Of a stretch of DNA of 64,000 nucleotides, positions 22,956 through 33,895 are shown piece after piece (positions within the stretch are counted from its first letter, which is position 1; every line of letters starts with the position of its first letter). Source of the stretch: Strigamia acuminata. Taxonomy: Eukaryota > Arthropoda > Chilopoda > Geophilomorpha > Linotaeniidae. Position numbers and translations under genes: made by a program. The stretch is taken from assembly GCA_949358305.1 (NCBI GenBank), contig CASHSZ010000136.1:1-64000 (forward strand), in the 5' to 3' direction. The notes under the pieces were generated by a model. That model made no database searches. It saw nothing but the letters and a program-made list of their open reading frames with translations, and was not told the origin of the DNA.

Positions 22956-25900
22956 ATTGAAAATTTGATTCAACTTTTGGGGTGACTAAAACTCAAAGAC
23001 AAAGTTTGTAATTTACTCGCATCGAAAGATAAATTAGTTGTTGTTGTTGTTTTTTTTTTTTTTGTTTTTTTTTTTCAAAATAAATACAATTTATTAATAA
23101 AATATTACACGATGATTGTTCCACATTGATTATTTGTTGATTATTTGTTTTACAATTACACTTTCAATTCTCGGTGAGCAGTTCTTTGCGTTCCGACGCG
23201 TCGCTATCGAGATTGATGTCGGGTCTCGTTCGATTGGCTGCGTTCAAATCAATCAAAACTGTGAACACAGGGCCAACGCAAATCGCGAAATCCACACGCC
23301 CATCAATCAACCACCCACGGAGTTTAAATAAATGAATAAACAAATAATTTAATAAATGAACAATGCCGACACTGCGGAAGCATGTTTCCGAACGTTTCGG
23401 TGCCGACGCGCATTCGTGAGTAAAGCGCATGTCGACTTACCGGCGAGATCGCGTCACCCGTTAATAGTACGCGCGTTTGAACGCGGCCTAGTGCGCGACG
23501 AGGCGCGCAATGCGGGGTAGAAGAGCGGGCATCGTTTCCACCGCGTATTACGACATTTACGGGGGCGGGTCGCAGGGATAAATTAACACGAGTCGAATCG
23601 AATCGAATCGAATCAACCCGACAGGAGCTTTTTTTTGGAACAATGTGTCGGGGCTGCCGGCGCTCGTCCGTCGACACCAGCTGCCCCTATTTGCCGCGAA
23701 TGCGACCCTTTGCACGACCCTTTGTACCGTGCAAACCGGCACTGGTTTGGCCGATGACAACACAGGATAGATTAAAAGTGATGAGACAAATCCACCGGAA
23801 CCCTCCGAATATCCGCGAGGACCCGGAACGGTCTGAAACCGTTTGTTTGTTTGTCTGTTTGTTTGCAAATCCATCGAACGTAGTGACGAAAACTCACTTC
23901 TCCTACGCTGGCGCGTCGAGTACAATGGGGTGAAAATAAAATCGTAAACCAATAGAGGCGTTCGTGGCCTCGTTTCGTGCAACACTTGTCACCGATTTCT
24001 ATTCTTTTATTTAACTCGACACGATCGTTTGCGCGCGGGATTTGACGCCCGTTCGCGTGACCCGTAATCCGCGTCCTTTAATGGACGCCAAAAATGTTTG
24101 TTGCGACGGTAGCGCGTTCTGGCGGCAATTTAGCGCAATGAAGCGCGATCACGGCGGACCAGAGAGAGAGAGAAAGAGAAATCGACACGACTCGACGGGA
24201 ACTTATTTTTGGAACAAATTTATTGGGGGCTGCCGTCACCAGCTGCCCCGTATGCCCGTATGCCGATGCAATAGAGAAAACACTTTTTACAACGCATAAA
24301 TGACATCTACTCCACCACGAACACCCCGAGGGTATTGAGACACGAAAAGGACGAAACAGGTCCGTTTAAGCGCTCAGCGCTTGATGGCTCCTTGTTCGAA
24401 ACAAGTGTGTCTGGTCTGGGTTTGAAAATGTCCGCAGAGTCGGTCGAATCCAACGACAACAACTGCGTCGCCGGGGATGGTGCGAGGCGTCCGGAAGCCA
24501 GTTCTAAAATGTAAAATGTAATTTATTTTCAATTTTTTTGTTGGGATCGACCCCAACGAAGATAATCTCATTAAACAATGGAGCACGAACCGCGAAACTG
24601 ATCCCGTGATCGGGAAATCAAACTCCAGTCGTCCGCCCATCGTCGATCGCCAGGTATCTTTAAGCGATAAACATGTCGCGCCTCGAGAGTTCGTGGATCT
24701 GATCTGACTTAATCTGACCTGGATCGAACCCGAATTTGAATCTTAATTTTACGTATTTTTTAGCGTTTCAACATTACGTCAGTTTCCTTTTATTAAACAA
24801 TTATACTTTTAATTTTCGTCGATAGTTATTTGCATTCCGACGCGTTGCTATCGAATTTGACGTCGGGTCTCGGTCGACTGGCTGCGTTCAAGTCAGAATT
24901 GCGAACACGGGACCAATACACAGGCCGCAGTAACGCTAAAAATGAGGGACCTTTCCGCAATTTGCACACCACGAGGTCCGAATAGATGAATTAATAAATA
25001 AGTAAACGAATAAACAAATAAATAAACAATGCCGACGCCGTAGAAACGTGTAGAAGCGTGTTTCTGGACGTTTCAGTGCCGGTGCTGCGCATCCGTGAGT
25101 AAAGTGTGCGTCGATTTAGCGGCGTGATCGCGTCACCCTTAATTGTACGCGCGTTTAAATGCGATCTAATGCGCGATGAGGCGCGCAATACGGGGTAGAA
25201 GAGCGGGGCATTGTTTCCACCGCGTAGATCGCAGAGATAAATTAACACGATACGAATCGAATCGAATCGAATCAACTCGACAGGAGCTTTATTTGAAACA
25301 ATGTGTCGGGGCTGCCGGCGCTCGTCGGCGCCAACTGCCCCTATTTGTCGCGAACGCGACCCTCCGACCATTCGCGTCTGGCCAATGACGACGCAGAATA
25401 AAACGAGCGCAATCAAACCCATGCCGAACCGGAACCCTCCGGATATCCGCGAGGGCCCGGAACGCTCTGAGATTGTTCGCAAAGTCCGGTCGAGCGCAAT
25501 CTCAAAAACTCGCGTCGATTACACGGTGCGAGACAACCGGAAAAGAAAAAATAAAATATAAAACGGCGGATTTTCCACAAAATCTTTGTTCCAGTAGGTC
25601 GCTGCGAGGATAATCTAATTATTGGTCGGAACACAAATCGCGGAACCGACTCCAAGATCAGGAAATTAAACTTTGATCGTTTTCCCTATTATGCACATTT
25701 TTTGTCCCGAGTGGCAATGTCCGGTACGCGCGCGTCCGTCCCCTCCCTCTTTCTACCCGGACACCAAGACCCGGTGGACGATAGGTTGTGTGGACACTCG
25801 AATATTCGGGGTTCGGTCCTTTGCATTTATTCATAATGAAGACTCTTCTTACGTACAACTTAGCGTTATTTTTTTTTTTTTTTCCCGCGTGTATTGTTTG

Positions 25901-26445
25901 CCGTCAACATGTTTAAAGTGCGTGCCGACTCGATCAGCGACCAAATAAGCGGAGTTGTAAACCCACGCCAAATTGAACGACTGCGGAAATATCGTCGCCA
26001 GTCCACGCATGCTCCACTTGATTACTTACTTACTTACTTACTCACCCACTCACTCGCTTTCTCTCGCTCTCACTCTCGCTCTCGTCGACACCACGTTGCA
26101 GTGAAGCACAAAGCTTCGTTTCAATTGTCGCCATTTTTTAAATCGAGCTAGAGCCGGGCAAAGACAGTTTGCGTTTGCAGTTGCGTGTTTTGTTTCGTTT
26201 CGTTAAACGTGAGTGAGCGAATGAGCCAAGTGTTTTGTGGTATCATTTGTCAATTATTCCCGCCCAATTATGCACGTATTGTATCCGTAAGCGCGCGCAG
26301 AAAAAATTTGTTTGTTTGGTTATTGTTGCTAACAGAAAATGAAGCCACTTCGAATTTAATAACCCATTTGGTTTTTTTTTTTTTTGTTTTTTTTTATCTT
26401 TTTCTTTTGATTTTATCTATCGCGTTTTTTTCTTTTTCAGAGACC
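22956..26445. repeat. diverged copies of the dispersed repeat family
   Basis: Modules recur at about 23440-24000, 24200-24300 and 25110-25660: one with GCGCGTTTGAACGCG-like text followed by an AGAAGAGCGGG block, one with GGGGCTGCCGGCGC...CCCC, and one ending near TTTAATCGT. They match younger units in the 50-64 kb arrays with visible divergence. (ACTT)n-like and (CTCT)-rich runs occur at about 26020-26090. A noncoding first exon of the gene at 26446 may lie near 26150-26210 (donor-like CGTGAGTGAG). Confidence 0.55.
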
Positions 26446-27128
26446 ATGATGACAGGAACATGGAAGGTGAAAGGGGAAGGGGAAACATCGTCCATCTCGA
26501 CGCCCGTTCTCCGTGCGACGCGGACTAGAACCACATCGCCGTCGTCGACTGCCGCTATCGCGTCGGTACTGCTCGATCCCGCTTTGTCCAAGCGTCCAGG
26601 CAGGCAGAAAAGGAGTAAACCGACGCTGATCAAGAGGGTGCGCGCCACGTCTTGGGTTTTATTTATTTGCTTATTCTCTTTTTTTTTTTTCTTCCTTTCC
26701 CTTTCCAGTCGCGAAGAGAGACATCATTGCCGCCGCCGTCTTCACCTTCGGTGCTGCGGGAAGAGAGATTGGCAACAAGGGTCGAGGCGGTGATAACAGA
26801 AAAAATGGAGAATGTGGTGAAGAATGTGGTGAAGAATGTGGTGGAGAATGTGGCGGAGAATGTGGTGGAGAAGGTTATGGCGAAGCGAATGGAGAAGGTG
26901 TTGGCGGAGCAACTGGACAAAGTGGTTGCGGAGCGAATGGAGAAAGCGGCGAGATGGCGGGAAAAGAAGACGAAGACGTTGTGCGTGTTGAAGTCGGTGG
27001 GGAAGAAGCTAGAGGCGGTGCAGGCGGAGGTGAAGGAAATGGAGATGGACATGGTGGACATGATGGAGGAGGAAGATGGCTGTGGTTACGAAGGACTCGA
27101 TGATAACGGTGATGAAAAGGAGTGGTAG
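26446..27128 (+). CDS. two-exon coiled-coil/acidic protein, family member 2
   Basis: Exons 26446-26637 (64 codons) and 26709-27128, phase-0 GT-AG intron with donor GTGCGC; 203 aa. The ATG follows a 3' splice site (TTTTTCAG|AGACCATG). Exon 1 is Ser/Thr-rich and ends in a basic patch (RPGRQKRSKPTLIKR). Exon 2 has SRRETSLPPPSSPSV, then near-perfect repeats of VVKNVV/VVENVAENVV and MEKVLAEQLDKVV forming an amphipathic helix, then an acidic tail (MVDMMEEEDGCGYEG). Its layout parallels the genes at 11333 and 31214 but it is longer. (AAAT)n with AATAAA follows at about 27200. Function unknown. Confidence 0.62.
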
Positions 27129-29410
27129 GGAGAAGGGATGATGGGCCCTGAAGACGATGGTTACGATGTGACCGACAGTGACCACAACCAAGATTCTATC
27201 AAATAAATAGATAAATAAATTGACAAGTGTACTCATAATTGTTGTATAGATTCTTTCGATCGAATAAACATTGTTTTAATATAGTTGTTGTCACGGTTCA
27301 TACTTTGGCGAAAGCATGTCTGGCGATGGCAAGGGGCGCACGAGTGGCTACTCGCATGCCGTCCCCTGGGACATGCAGACTCGCTCTCGGACCTCAGGAC
27401 TCATATTGTCGTCTGGCTCGCGTAGACAGCGTAGACAGCGATGGGGCAAGAAGTCTGGGAGATAAAGTTAAAATCTGAAACTGCAAATTTTTCACAAAAC
27501 AATTTGTTTCAATCGGTCCCAGCGACGATAATCTAATTAACAGTTGGAGCGCAAACCACGAAACCGATTCGACGATTGTGGGATTAAACTTTCATTGTCT
27601 TCCATGGGTATTTTTTATTCCACAGGGTGTCCCACGCGCGCGTGTCTACTCCTTTCTCTTTTCTCCGTCCGGGGACCCATTTCCAATCGAATTTTTTTTT
27701 TTTTGTCCGGCGCCCAAAAGCCCGGACAGATCCACGAAATCCGCAGCGAAATCACGAGCTTGGGGTCGGCGTATAGGTCGCACGCATCTCCCGAGGATTA
27801 AATATATAAACAATTAAACTAGTGTTTTTGCACAATTATTTGGAACAAACAATCGCTATAACCAAACAATACCAACGCTGTGGAAGCGTACGGGAGCGCG
27901 TATCTGAACATCTCGGCACCAATGTACCACCATGAACGCGACACCCTTAACGATACGTGCGTTTAAATGTGACCCAATGCGCGATAAGACACGTGACGCA
28001 TCATTTTCACCACGTATTGTGACATTTACGAAATTTACGGCATCTAATCAACTCGATCTTATTTTGGAACAAGTTATTGGGGGCTGCCAGTGCTGGCTGC
28101 CCGTATTCTGCGTGGCGAGAAGATAGGACCCCGTCCTTTTTTGCGCGCCAATACCCTCGGAATGTTCGTGGTGGAGTGGTCCCTACTCTGAAGTAAGCGT
28201 GTCTGGTCTCGATCGACCTAGAGGCGCTTGCAAATCCACCGAACGCAATGACACAGACTCACGTCGAAAGCGATGGCGCGAGACGCCGGAAAGACGAAGT
28301 TAAAATGTGAAACGACGGATATTTTGCAAAACTCTTATTCTAGTCGGTCACTGCGAAGGTAATCTTATTGACGACCGAAGTACGAACTGCGAAATCGTTT
28401 CCACGATTGAGAAATTAAACTCTAGGCGTCTGTCTTCCTTGGGTAGATTTTATTCTGTTTTGTGTCTGTCTGTCTGGTACCGATCACCCACCCATCTCCG
28501 ATCATCGGGCACCTATAAGCGATAAACGCTCCCCTCCACGCTTGGCATGTCGCGCCTCGACAGTTTGCGGATCGAACCTGAATTCGAATCCGAAATTTTG
28601 CGTTCTCTTTATCGTTTCAACGTTACGAGGGTTTCTTTTTATCAAAAACGATTACATTTTCAATTCTCGTCGGTAATTAACTGCGTTCCGGGCACTTTGC
28701 GGACGTTTATCCACGTTGACAAACATCATCGTCGACGCCCAATTCGAAAACCCGTGTCACACTCACCCGCATCGCATCACGCGCGTCATCGCGTGTAGGA
28801 ACGCGCGTATCGAAAACAACGTTGTGGGAGCTTGGATTTTATTTTGGAACAATTTGTCGGGGCTGTCGGCGCGCATCGGTCGCCAACTGCCCCGTGTTCT
28901 CCGACGAACCCACTTTGGAGTGTTTTTTGACGAACCAGGGAGTGTTCGTGGCGGAGCAGAACAACCGTATCAAATCGATTCAGGAAATTTCGACCGAAAC
29001 CCTCGGATCTCCATGATGGCTCGAAGCGAACGAATTCAAAGTGTCTGCAAACTCGTCGAACGCGATTATACAAACTCGCATCGCCTACGATGGTGCAACG
29101 TGTACCGCGAGTTGAAATTTAAATCGTAAACCGATCGGAGCGTTCGCGATCTTCGTTTCGGACAACACCCAGTTCTATAATCTAATTAATCGTTGGGACA
29201 CTCGACGTGGAATCGGTTCCACCGTCGATAAATCAATTTCTATATTTCGAGGATTTTTATTTAACTCCGCGCGAGCGCCTGTGTGACGTAATTTCTCACA
29301 ACCGCCACGCCATCTGACGTAACCCGTGTCTCATTTGCATCCAAATCAAGTTCAGACACGATACAAGACTGTTTTCCGCGTCTCGTTGGCGTTCCTCGCA
29401 ACATTGAACC
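27129..29410. repeat. diverged copies of the dispersed repeat family
   Basis: Recognisable modules at about 27480-27790, 27935-28480 and 28540-29250, including ATTGGGGGCTGCCAGTGC near 28074 and TCGGGGCTGTCGGCGC near 28857. Text at 28600-28800 resembles 50960-51130. No intact gene was seen. Confidence 0.55.
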
Positions 29411-29903
29411 ATGTTCCAGGTAATTCCAGGAACAGATACGAATTGTTTCGTATAATTTTTAATCTAAAACTTCTCTTATTTAGCCGAAACCGCTTGAACC
29501 CACGAACGAACATCCCTTGCTCAAGGTGAAGATAGGGAATCTCGCGCGTAATGCCCTGGTAATCGAGTGGTCGCGCTTCTGCGCCATCGACGAACGTTTA
29601 TTCGAAGAAACGGGCTACCCTCGGGACAGTATCCGCGAACTAGACGACGACGACGATAGACACCGGTACCTAAAAAACATCGTTGGTGACCATTTCCAAA
29701 TAATTGGACAGATCAAGATGGACGTCGAGTGGGTGAATCGAGGCACCGAAACCAACTTCATCGTCGTGACGAAAGAAAGAACTCTCGTCTTGGGGATGCG
29801 TTTCCTTTGGGACTCGAATATGTCTTGCGCGCAGTTTGATCGATTCTTCAGAGACAATAAACTTGGCGTCACCATCCCATTCGAGTATGGATTTGTTCCA
29901 TAG
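29411..29903 (+). CDS. retropepsin-like protein lacking the catalytic Asp
   Basis: Deduced exons 29411-29419 (Met-Phe-Gln) and 29484-29903, phase 0, 142 aa. The layout is that of a retroelement aspartic protease: PLLKVKIGNLARNALV, then the position of the D-T/S-G triad reading IEWSRF, and IIGQIKMDVEW, then FIVVTKERTLVLGMRFLW, matching the late ILGxDFL element of retropepsins. The catalytic Asp-Thr-Gly is replaced, so proteolysis is not expected. An acidic DDDDD run lies between the two halves. The ORF is uninterrupted and no other pol domain adjoins it, which suggests a retained host gene or a late remnant. AATAAA follows at about 29950. The three-residue first exon is uncertain. Confidence 0.5.
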
Positions 29904-30168
29904 ACAAATCTGTACTTTGTCGAATATCCAGATAAAATGTACAAGTGTCAATAAATGGCAATTCTATGTGTGAATGGGGTAAAAAATGTGGGAAAAAAAT
30001 GTTATACAAATAAATAACTGTCGTTTTCGCGTAACTTTTTCGATTTAATATTTGATATTGTCGCCGCGGTGGGCGTTATTCCACCATATAATCGTCGCTT
30101 CAATGTATCGTTGTTTCATCGTTTCGTTTTATTCCGTTTTATTTGTTTATTTGTTTTTATTTTTATTT

Positions 30169-30199
<31 letters not shown>

Positions 30200-30603
30200 T
30201 TTTTTTTTTTATAACATTCTGCAAACTGTAGAAACTGTAAAAACTTTAAATATAGATATTTCAGTGAACAGCGAGTTTGTTTTTATTTTAGACTAGATGG
30301 GATACCTGGGTCGAAACGAATTAGGTCGAAACGGGATTTCGACTTTAGTCATTTCGACCTTAGTATGGAATCCCGGGTGCTCATAGTATTCGAAAATTGA
30401 GTAAAGTAAAGTTTAATCATCTTCTTTGGATGTTTTTTTTACTCCGTTTGGCGTCTTGCGCGCGCGCTTGTTTGCTCCCATCTCCCTTCTCCGCCTCGAA
30501 TTTCGTCCCCGGTCGGTCGTTTTCACCCGACACCCAAAAGTCCAATCCCGACGAACGGATCCACGAATTCCGTCGTGAAATCGCGAACACGTCGTCGACG
30601 CAC

Positions 30604-30673
<70 letters not shown>

Positions 30674-30825
30674 GATAAAAATTAAAACAAAATAAAGAAG
30701 GGTTGAATTTCTCGGACCTTGCGAGAGGGTACGACTAATAGTTTATACCATCATCATTGTCGCCCAGCAGTCAGTCAGTCAGTCTCTTTCTTTCCTTTTT
30801 TCTGCACAAAGCAAACGTAAGATCG
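29904..30825. other. spacer with (TTTA)n and (GATA)n microsatellites
   Basis: (TTTA)n at about 30160-30205 and a (GATA)n run at 30604-30672. The segment 30420-30600 resembles 27610-27790, another old repeat module. No gene was recognised. Confidence 0.65.
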
Positions 30826-30901
30826 CGGAAGCGAGACTCGAACCCAGAGTCCACGGCTCCATGCGGCAGGTAGTCCTGCCCACTCGACCACTCTGGGTCG
30901 A
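30826..30901 (-). mobile_element. tRNA-derived SINE head
   Basis: On the minus strand it has an A-box TGGTCGAGTGG (30880-30890) and a B-box GGTTCGAGTC (30835-30844) spaced 35 bp, close to those at 10446. T-arm pairing is poor, so it is not called a functional tRNA. Confidence 0.6.
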
Positions 30902-31213
30902 TTATAAATTGTGCTAAAATATAGAAAAGAAGAGAAACAGATAAATAAATAAAATAAATAAAATAAAGACGTATATTTAATCACCCGATGAGATGTTTTT
31001 TTTTACAATGAGAAACAAAATATACGCAATACGAACAAACAATACGAGACAATGAGATGGGGGATTGTTGTTTTTGTCCCATAAGAGTTGTGTCACATCT
31101 TTGACAATTGAAAAAAAAAAAATAAATAAATGAATAAATAAAATTAAAAATCAAAACAAAAACTAAATCAAACAAACAAACAAACGAAAGTGGGAATAAA
31201 CCGTCTCCTCTTA

Positions 31214-31800
31214 TTATTCCATCGAAAGATCGGAACCACCAATTGCCTCTTCAGCGCCTTCGTCATCATCGTCGTCAACGACATTCTCTATCCAACCCAT
31301 CGTTCCCTCCATCGCCTTCCACCATTTTTCCTCTGCTTCTTCAAATGTTTTCTCAAATTCCTCCATCGTCGCCTTCACCATTTTCTTGAGTCTTTGTTCC
31401 GTCCTGTCTATCAACTCCTCAATTCTCTCCTCTAGTCCCTCCATCATTTTTTCGACCCTTTCCTCCGTCGCCGCCATTGCCGTCTCCTGGACCTTCGTCT
31501 GTCTTCGACCGAGCGACTGGAGAAAGAGAGAAAAGAACGAATAAATATAAAAAAAAAATAAAAAAAAAAAAAGGTCAAATAAAAAAGACAAAAGAGTAAA
31601 TATCGGAATGGGACACATACCCCCTTGATCTTCGTGGGATCATTAGTTTTTCGCTCGCGTGCATCATGCGCGGAACTACTGGCGGCGCTCAAGTTTGGCG
31701 TGTGGCTCCACGCCTCCACGAAGTCGATGCGTTCCAAAAGGACGACGGGTGACAGGTGCGACTTTGTGGACGGCTTTTCTCCTCTCTTTCCTTTTTCCAT
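31214..31800 (-). CDS. two-exon basic/coiled-coil/acidic protein, family member 3
   Basis: Exons 31800-31621 (180 nt) and 31516-31214 (303 nt), phase-0 GT-AG intron with donor GTATGT; 160 aa. Both exon lengths equal those of the gene at 11333-11888. Exon 1 starts MEKGKRGEKPSTKSH and ends in basic text; exon 2 reads SLGRRQTKVQETAMAATEER, then an Glu/Lys-rich helix (ERVEKMMEGLEERIEELID) and an acidic tail ending GSDLSME. Sequence identity with the 11.3-kb copy is low outside the layout and the ends, so the duplication is old or the proteins evolve fast. Function unknown. Confidence 0.65.
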
Positions 31801-31973
31801 ATTTTCTTCGATGTGAAAAAAAAGATAAAAATTAAAATCGCAACAAAAAGAACCAAAACGTGGGACGTCGAATAAAACATCCGCGCACATATTGTTCGCG
31901 CAAGTCTACGCGCGTACATGTACGTGTTGGACGTGGTACATTTGATGCCTACCGCGGAACAATGCGAGAAAAC

Positions 31974-32090
31974 ACGAGAAAATACGAAGTTCTCGTATTT
32001 TCTCGGTTTTACTTCCATTTGGTTAATTCTTACCTTTGGTTTCAATACAATTTATCTTATTTCAGAAGTCTGCGAGACACATATAAAAAG

Positions 32091-32126
<36 letters not shown>

Positions 32127-32321
32127 TTTATTTCTAATTAAATGAGAAAAATCTTATATATAGGCTTAACCCGCCATGCAATAAGAAACAGACAAAAAAA
32201 ATCTTCTTTTTATTCGTGTCTTGTAGTTTTCTGAAATGAGATAAATTGCATTGAAACGTAACATAAGAATTAATCAAATGAAAGCAAAACCGAGAAAAAA
32301 TGAGAATCTTGTATTTTCTCG
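31974..32321. repeat. foldback element with 128-bp inverted arms
   Basis: 31974-32101 and 32194-32321 are reverse complements at roughly 80-85 percent, separated by 92 bp that include a long T run. The outer end of the left arm is itself a perfect 13-bp palindrome (CGAGAAAATACGA ... TCGTATTTTCTCG), degenerate in the right arm. It resembles a foldback/MITE-type element or two head-to-head copies. No clear target duplication was found and no coding capacity is present. Confidence 0.75.
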
Positions 32322-33163
32322 TTGTACAACAAAGTCGGTTCGCGTTACACGAGTTTTTCAAAGTACCGTGGCCCTGGTACACGATACCGTCTCGGTTTTA
32401 AAACGGCACCGCGGTCCCGACGCTCACCTGCCGCAAAAAGCAATGCAGTCCAGGGCCGCGAACCGCGTGTAAAAACGCCAACTGACGAGTGTTTACCGGG
32501 AAAATGGTTAATTTACCTCTAATCGTTCCACTTGTTCACTTGTTCACGACACGGGGTCCACACTACTGATGGCGAGCGCGCGAGTGATTCGACGCGGCAT
32601 CTGGCGACAACCATGGAATCCCGCGCGTGATGCGACGTTGTTTGTTTATTTTTGTCTATTTTATTTATTTATTTGTTTATTTATATATTTATGTTTATTT
32701 GTTTATTCATCTATTTGTTTCACGATGCTTTCAAATTTTTATTTTTTTGTAACTCCGCTCACCAAGCAGCGTCGTTATCGAAATCCGCCATACCTGACCG
32801 CTGATTCCGCGCCGCCACGTGCTTCGCTGCTGAGCAAGTTGAAAGTATTTATGCCGTTTATCTATTTATCAATCTATCTATCTATCTATCTATCTATCTA
32901 CCAATCAACCAATTGACAACGACAACAATTGTTTCAACAATCCGACCATTCGTCCGCTTGTGTCTAAACGAGTGGAAGCGTGGAGAGGCGCGAAATTCGT
33001 CGCCATATTCTCGCTTGCCAGAAATGAAAAGAGAATAATTCGGTTTATCATTGTTTGATTGATCTGTGGTTTTATTCACCATCCTTTCCTTTTCATTGAT
33101 TGTGTTTTGCTGTTCAATTCTCGTTTGTATTTAATTTACGGTAATCTAATTTTTACATTTCAG
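32322..33163. other. upstream region of the tandem-exon gene, with microsatellites
   Basis: TTTA/TGTTTA-type runs at 32640-32710 and (CTAT)n at 32865-32900. ACTGATGGCG near 32563 and CATCTGGCG near 32598 could mark a promoter or 5' UTR. A noncoding first exon before the acceptor at 33163 is likely but not placed. Confidence 0.45.
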
Positions 33164-33619
33164 ATGGAGAACGGAAAGAACGTCATCTGGGGTGAAGTGC
33201 GCCCGGGCACGAGGTGAGAGTGGTTGGTCGATCGATTGGTTTTATTTATTCGACACATTTTATTTTATTTCATTTCATTTTTATTTTATTTTTAAGGGGC
33301 CCATCGCGATTGTCATTTGGGAAAAAGAACGTGAATAATCCCATCGTTTGGGGTGAAATGCGCCCGGGCACAAGGTGAGAGTGATTGGTCGATCGATTGG
33401 TTTTATTTATTTGACACTTTTTATTTTATTTTATTTTATTTCTATTTTATTTTTAAGGGGTTCGTCGCGATCGCCACCTTCGACGAGGTCGCCGCAGACC
33501 ATCTATGTGCGGCCCGGGGAATTTGGTAATAACATATTCTTCGGGCCGAGGCGCTATGTGCCAGAGTGAGTAAAGCAATTTATGGTCGATTTGTCGGTCG
33601 CGGTTCAATTAATCATTTT

Positions 33620-33651
<32 letters not shown>

Positions 33652-33895
33652 TTATCATAGTAACTTACCATGGTTGCCACCTAAGTGTGCGAATAATTTC
33701 CAATGCGACACGCGCCTCGCGCGGGATCGCCCGACACCGCCGACGCATGGGTGGTCGGATATCCCAAGATCCACCAGAAACTATGTGTATCAATTCTGCA
33801 CAACTTGCTACGAGTTTGGTCGTTGCAACCCATTCGTCACCAGTTACCAGTCACCAGTCACCCACGACCGCCACCAGTTCGTCAAGATATATTGA
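33164..33895 (+). CDS. tandem-exon gene, C-terminus cut by the gypsy insertion
   Basis: Exons 33164-33213, 33297-33374, 33458-33565, 33661-33895, all internal junctions phase 2, 156 aa as it stands. The ATG follows an acceptor (CATTTCAG|ATGG). Exons 1 and 2 both end in WGE(V/M)RPGTR and their introns (33214-33296, 33375-33457) are nearly identical, so an exon-plus-intron unit was duplicated recently. Exon 3 has PQTIYVRPGEFGNNIFFG. Exon 4 holds Cys pairs (KCANNFQC, FCTTCYEFGRC), possibly metal binding. The stop TGA is made by the first bases of the gypsy LTR at 33893; before insertion the frame ran seven codons further (48531-48554). The gene at 54539 shares the 78-nt, phase-2 exon habit. Function unknown. 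Confidence 0.68.
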
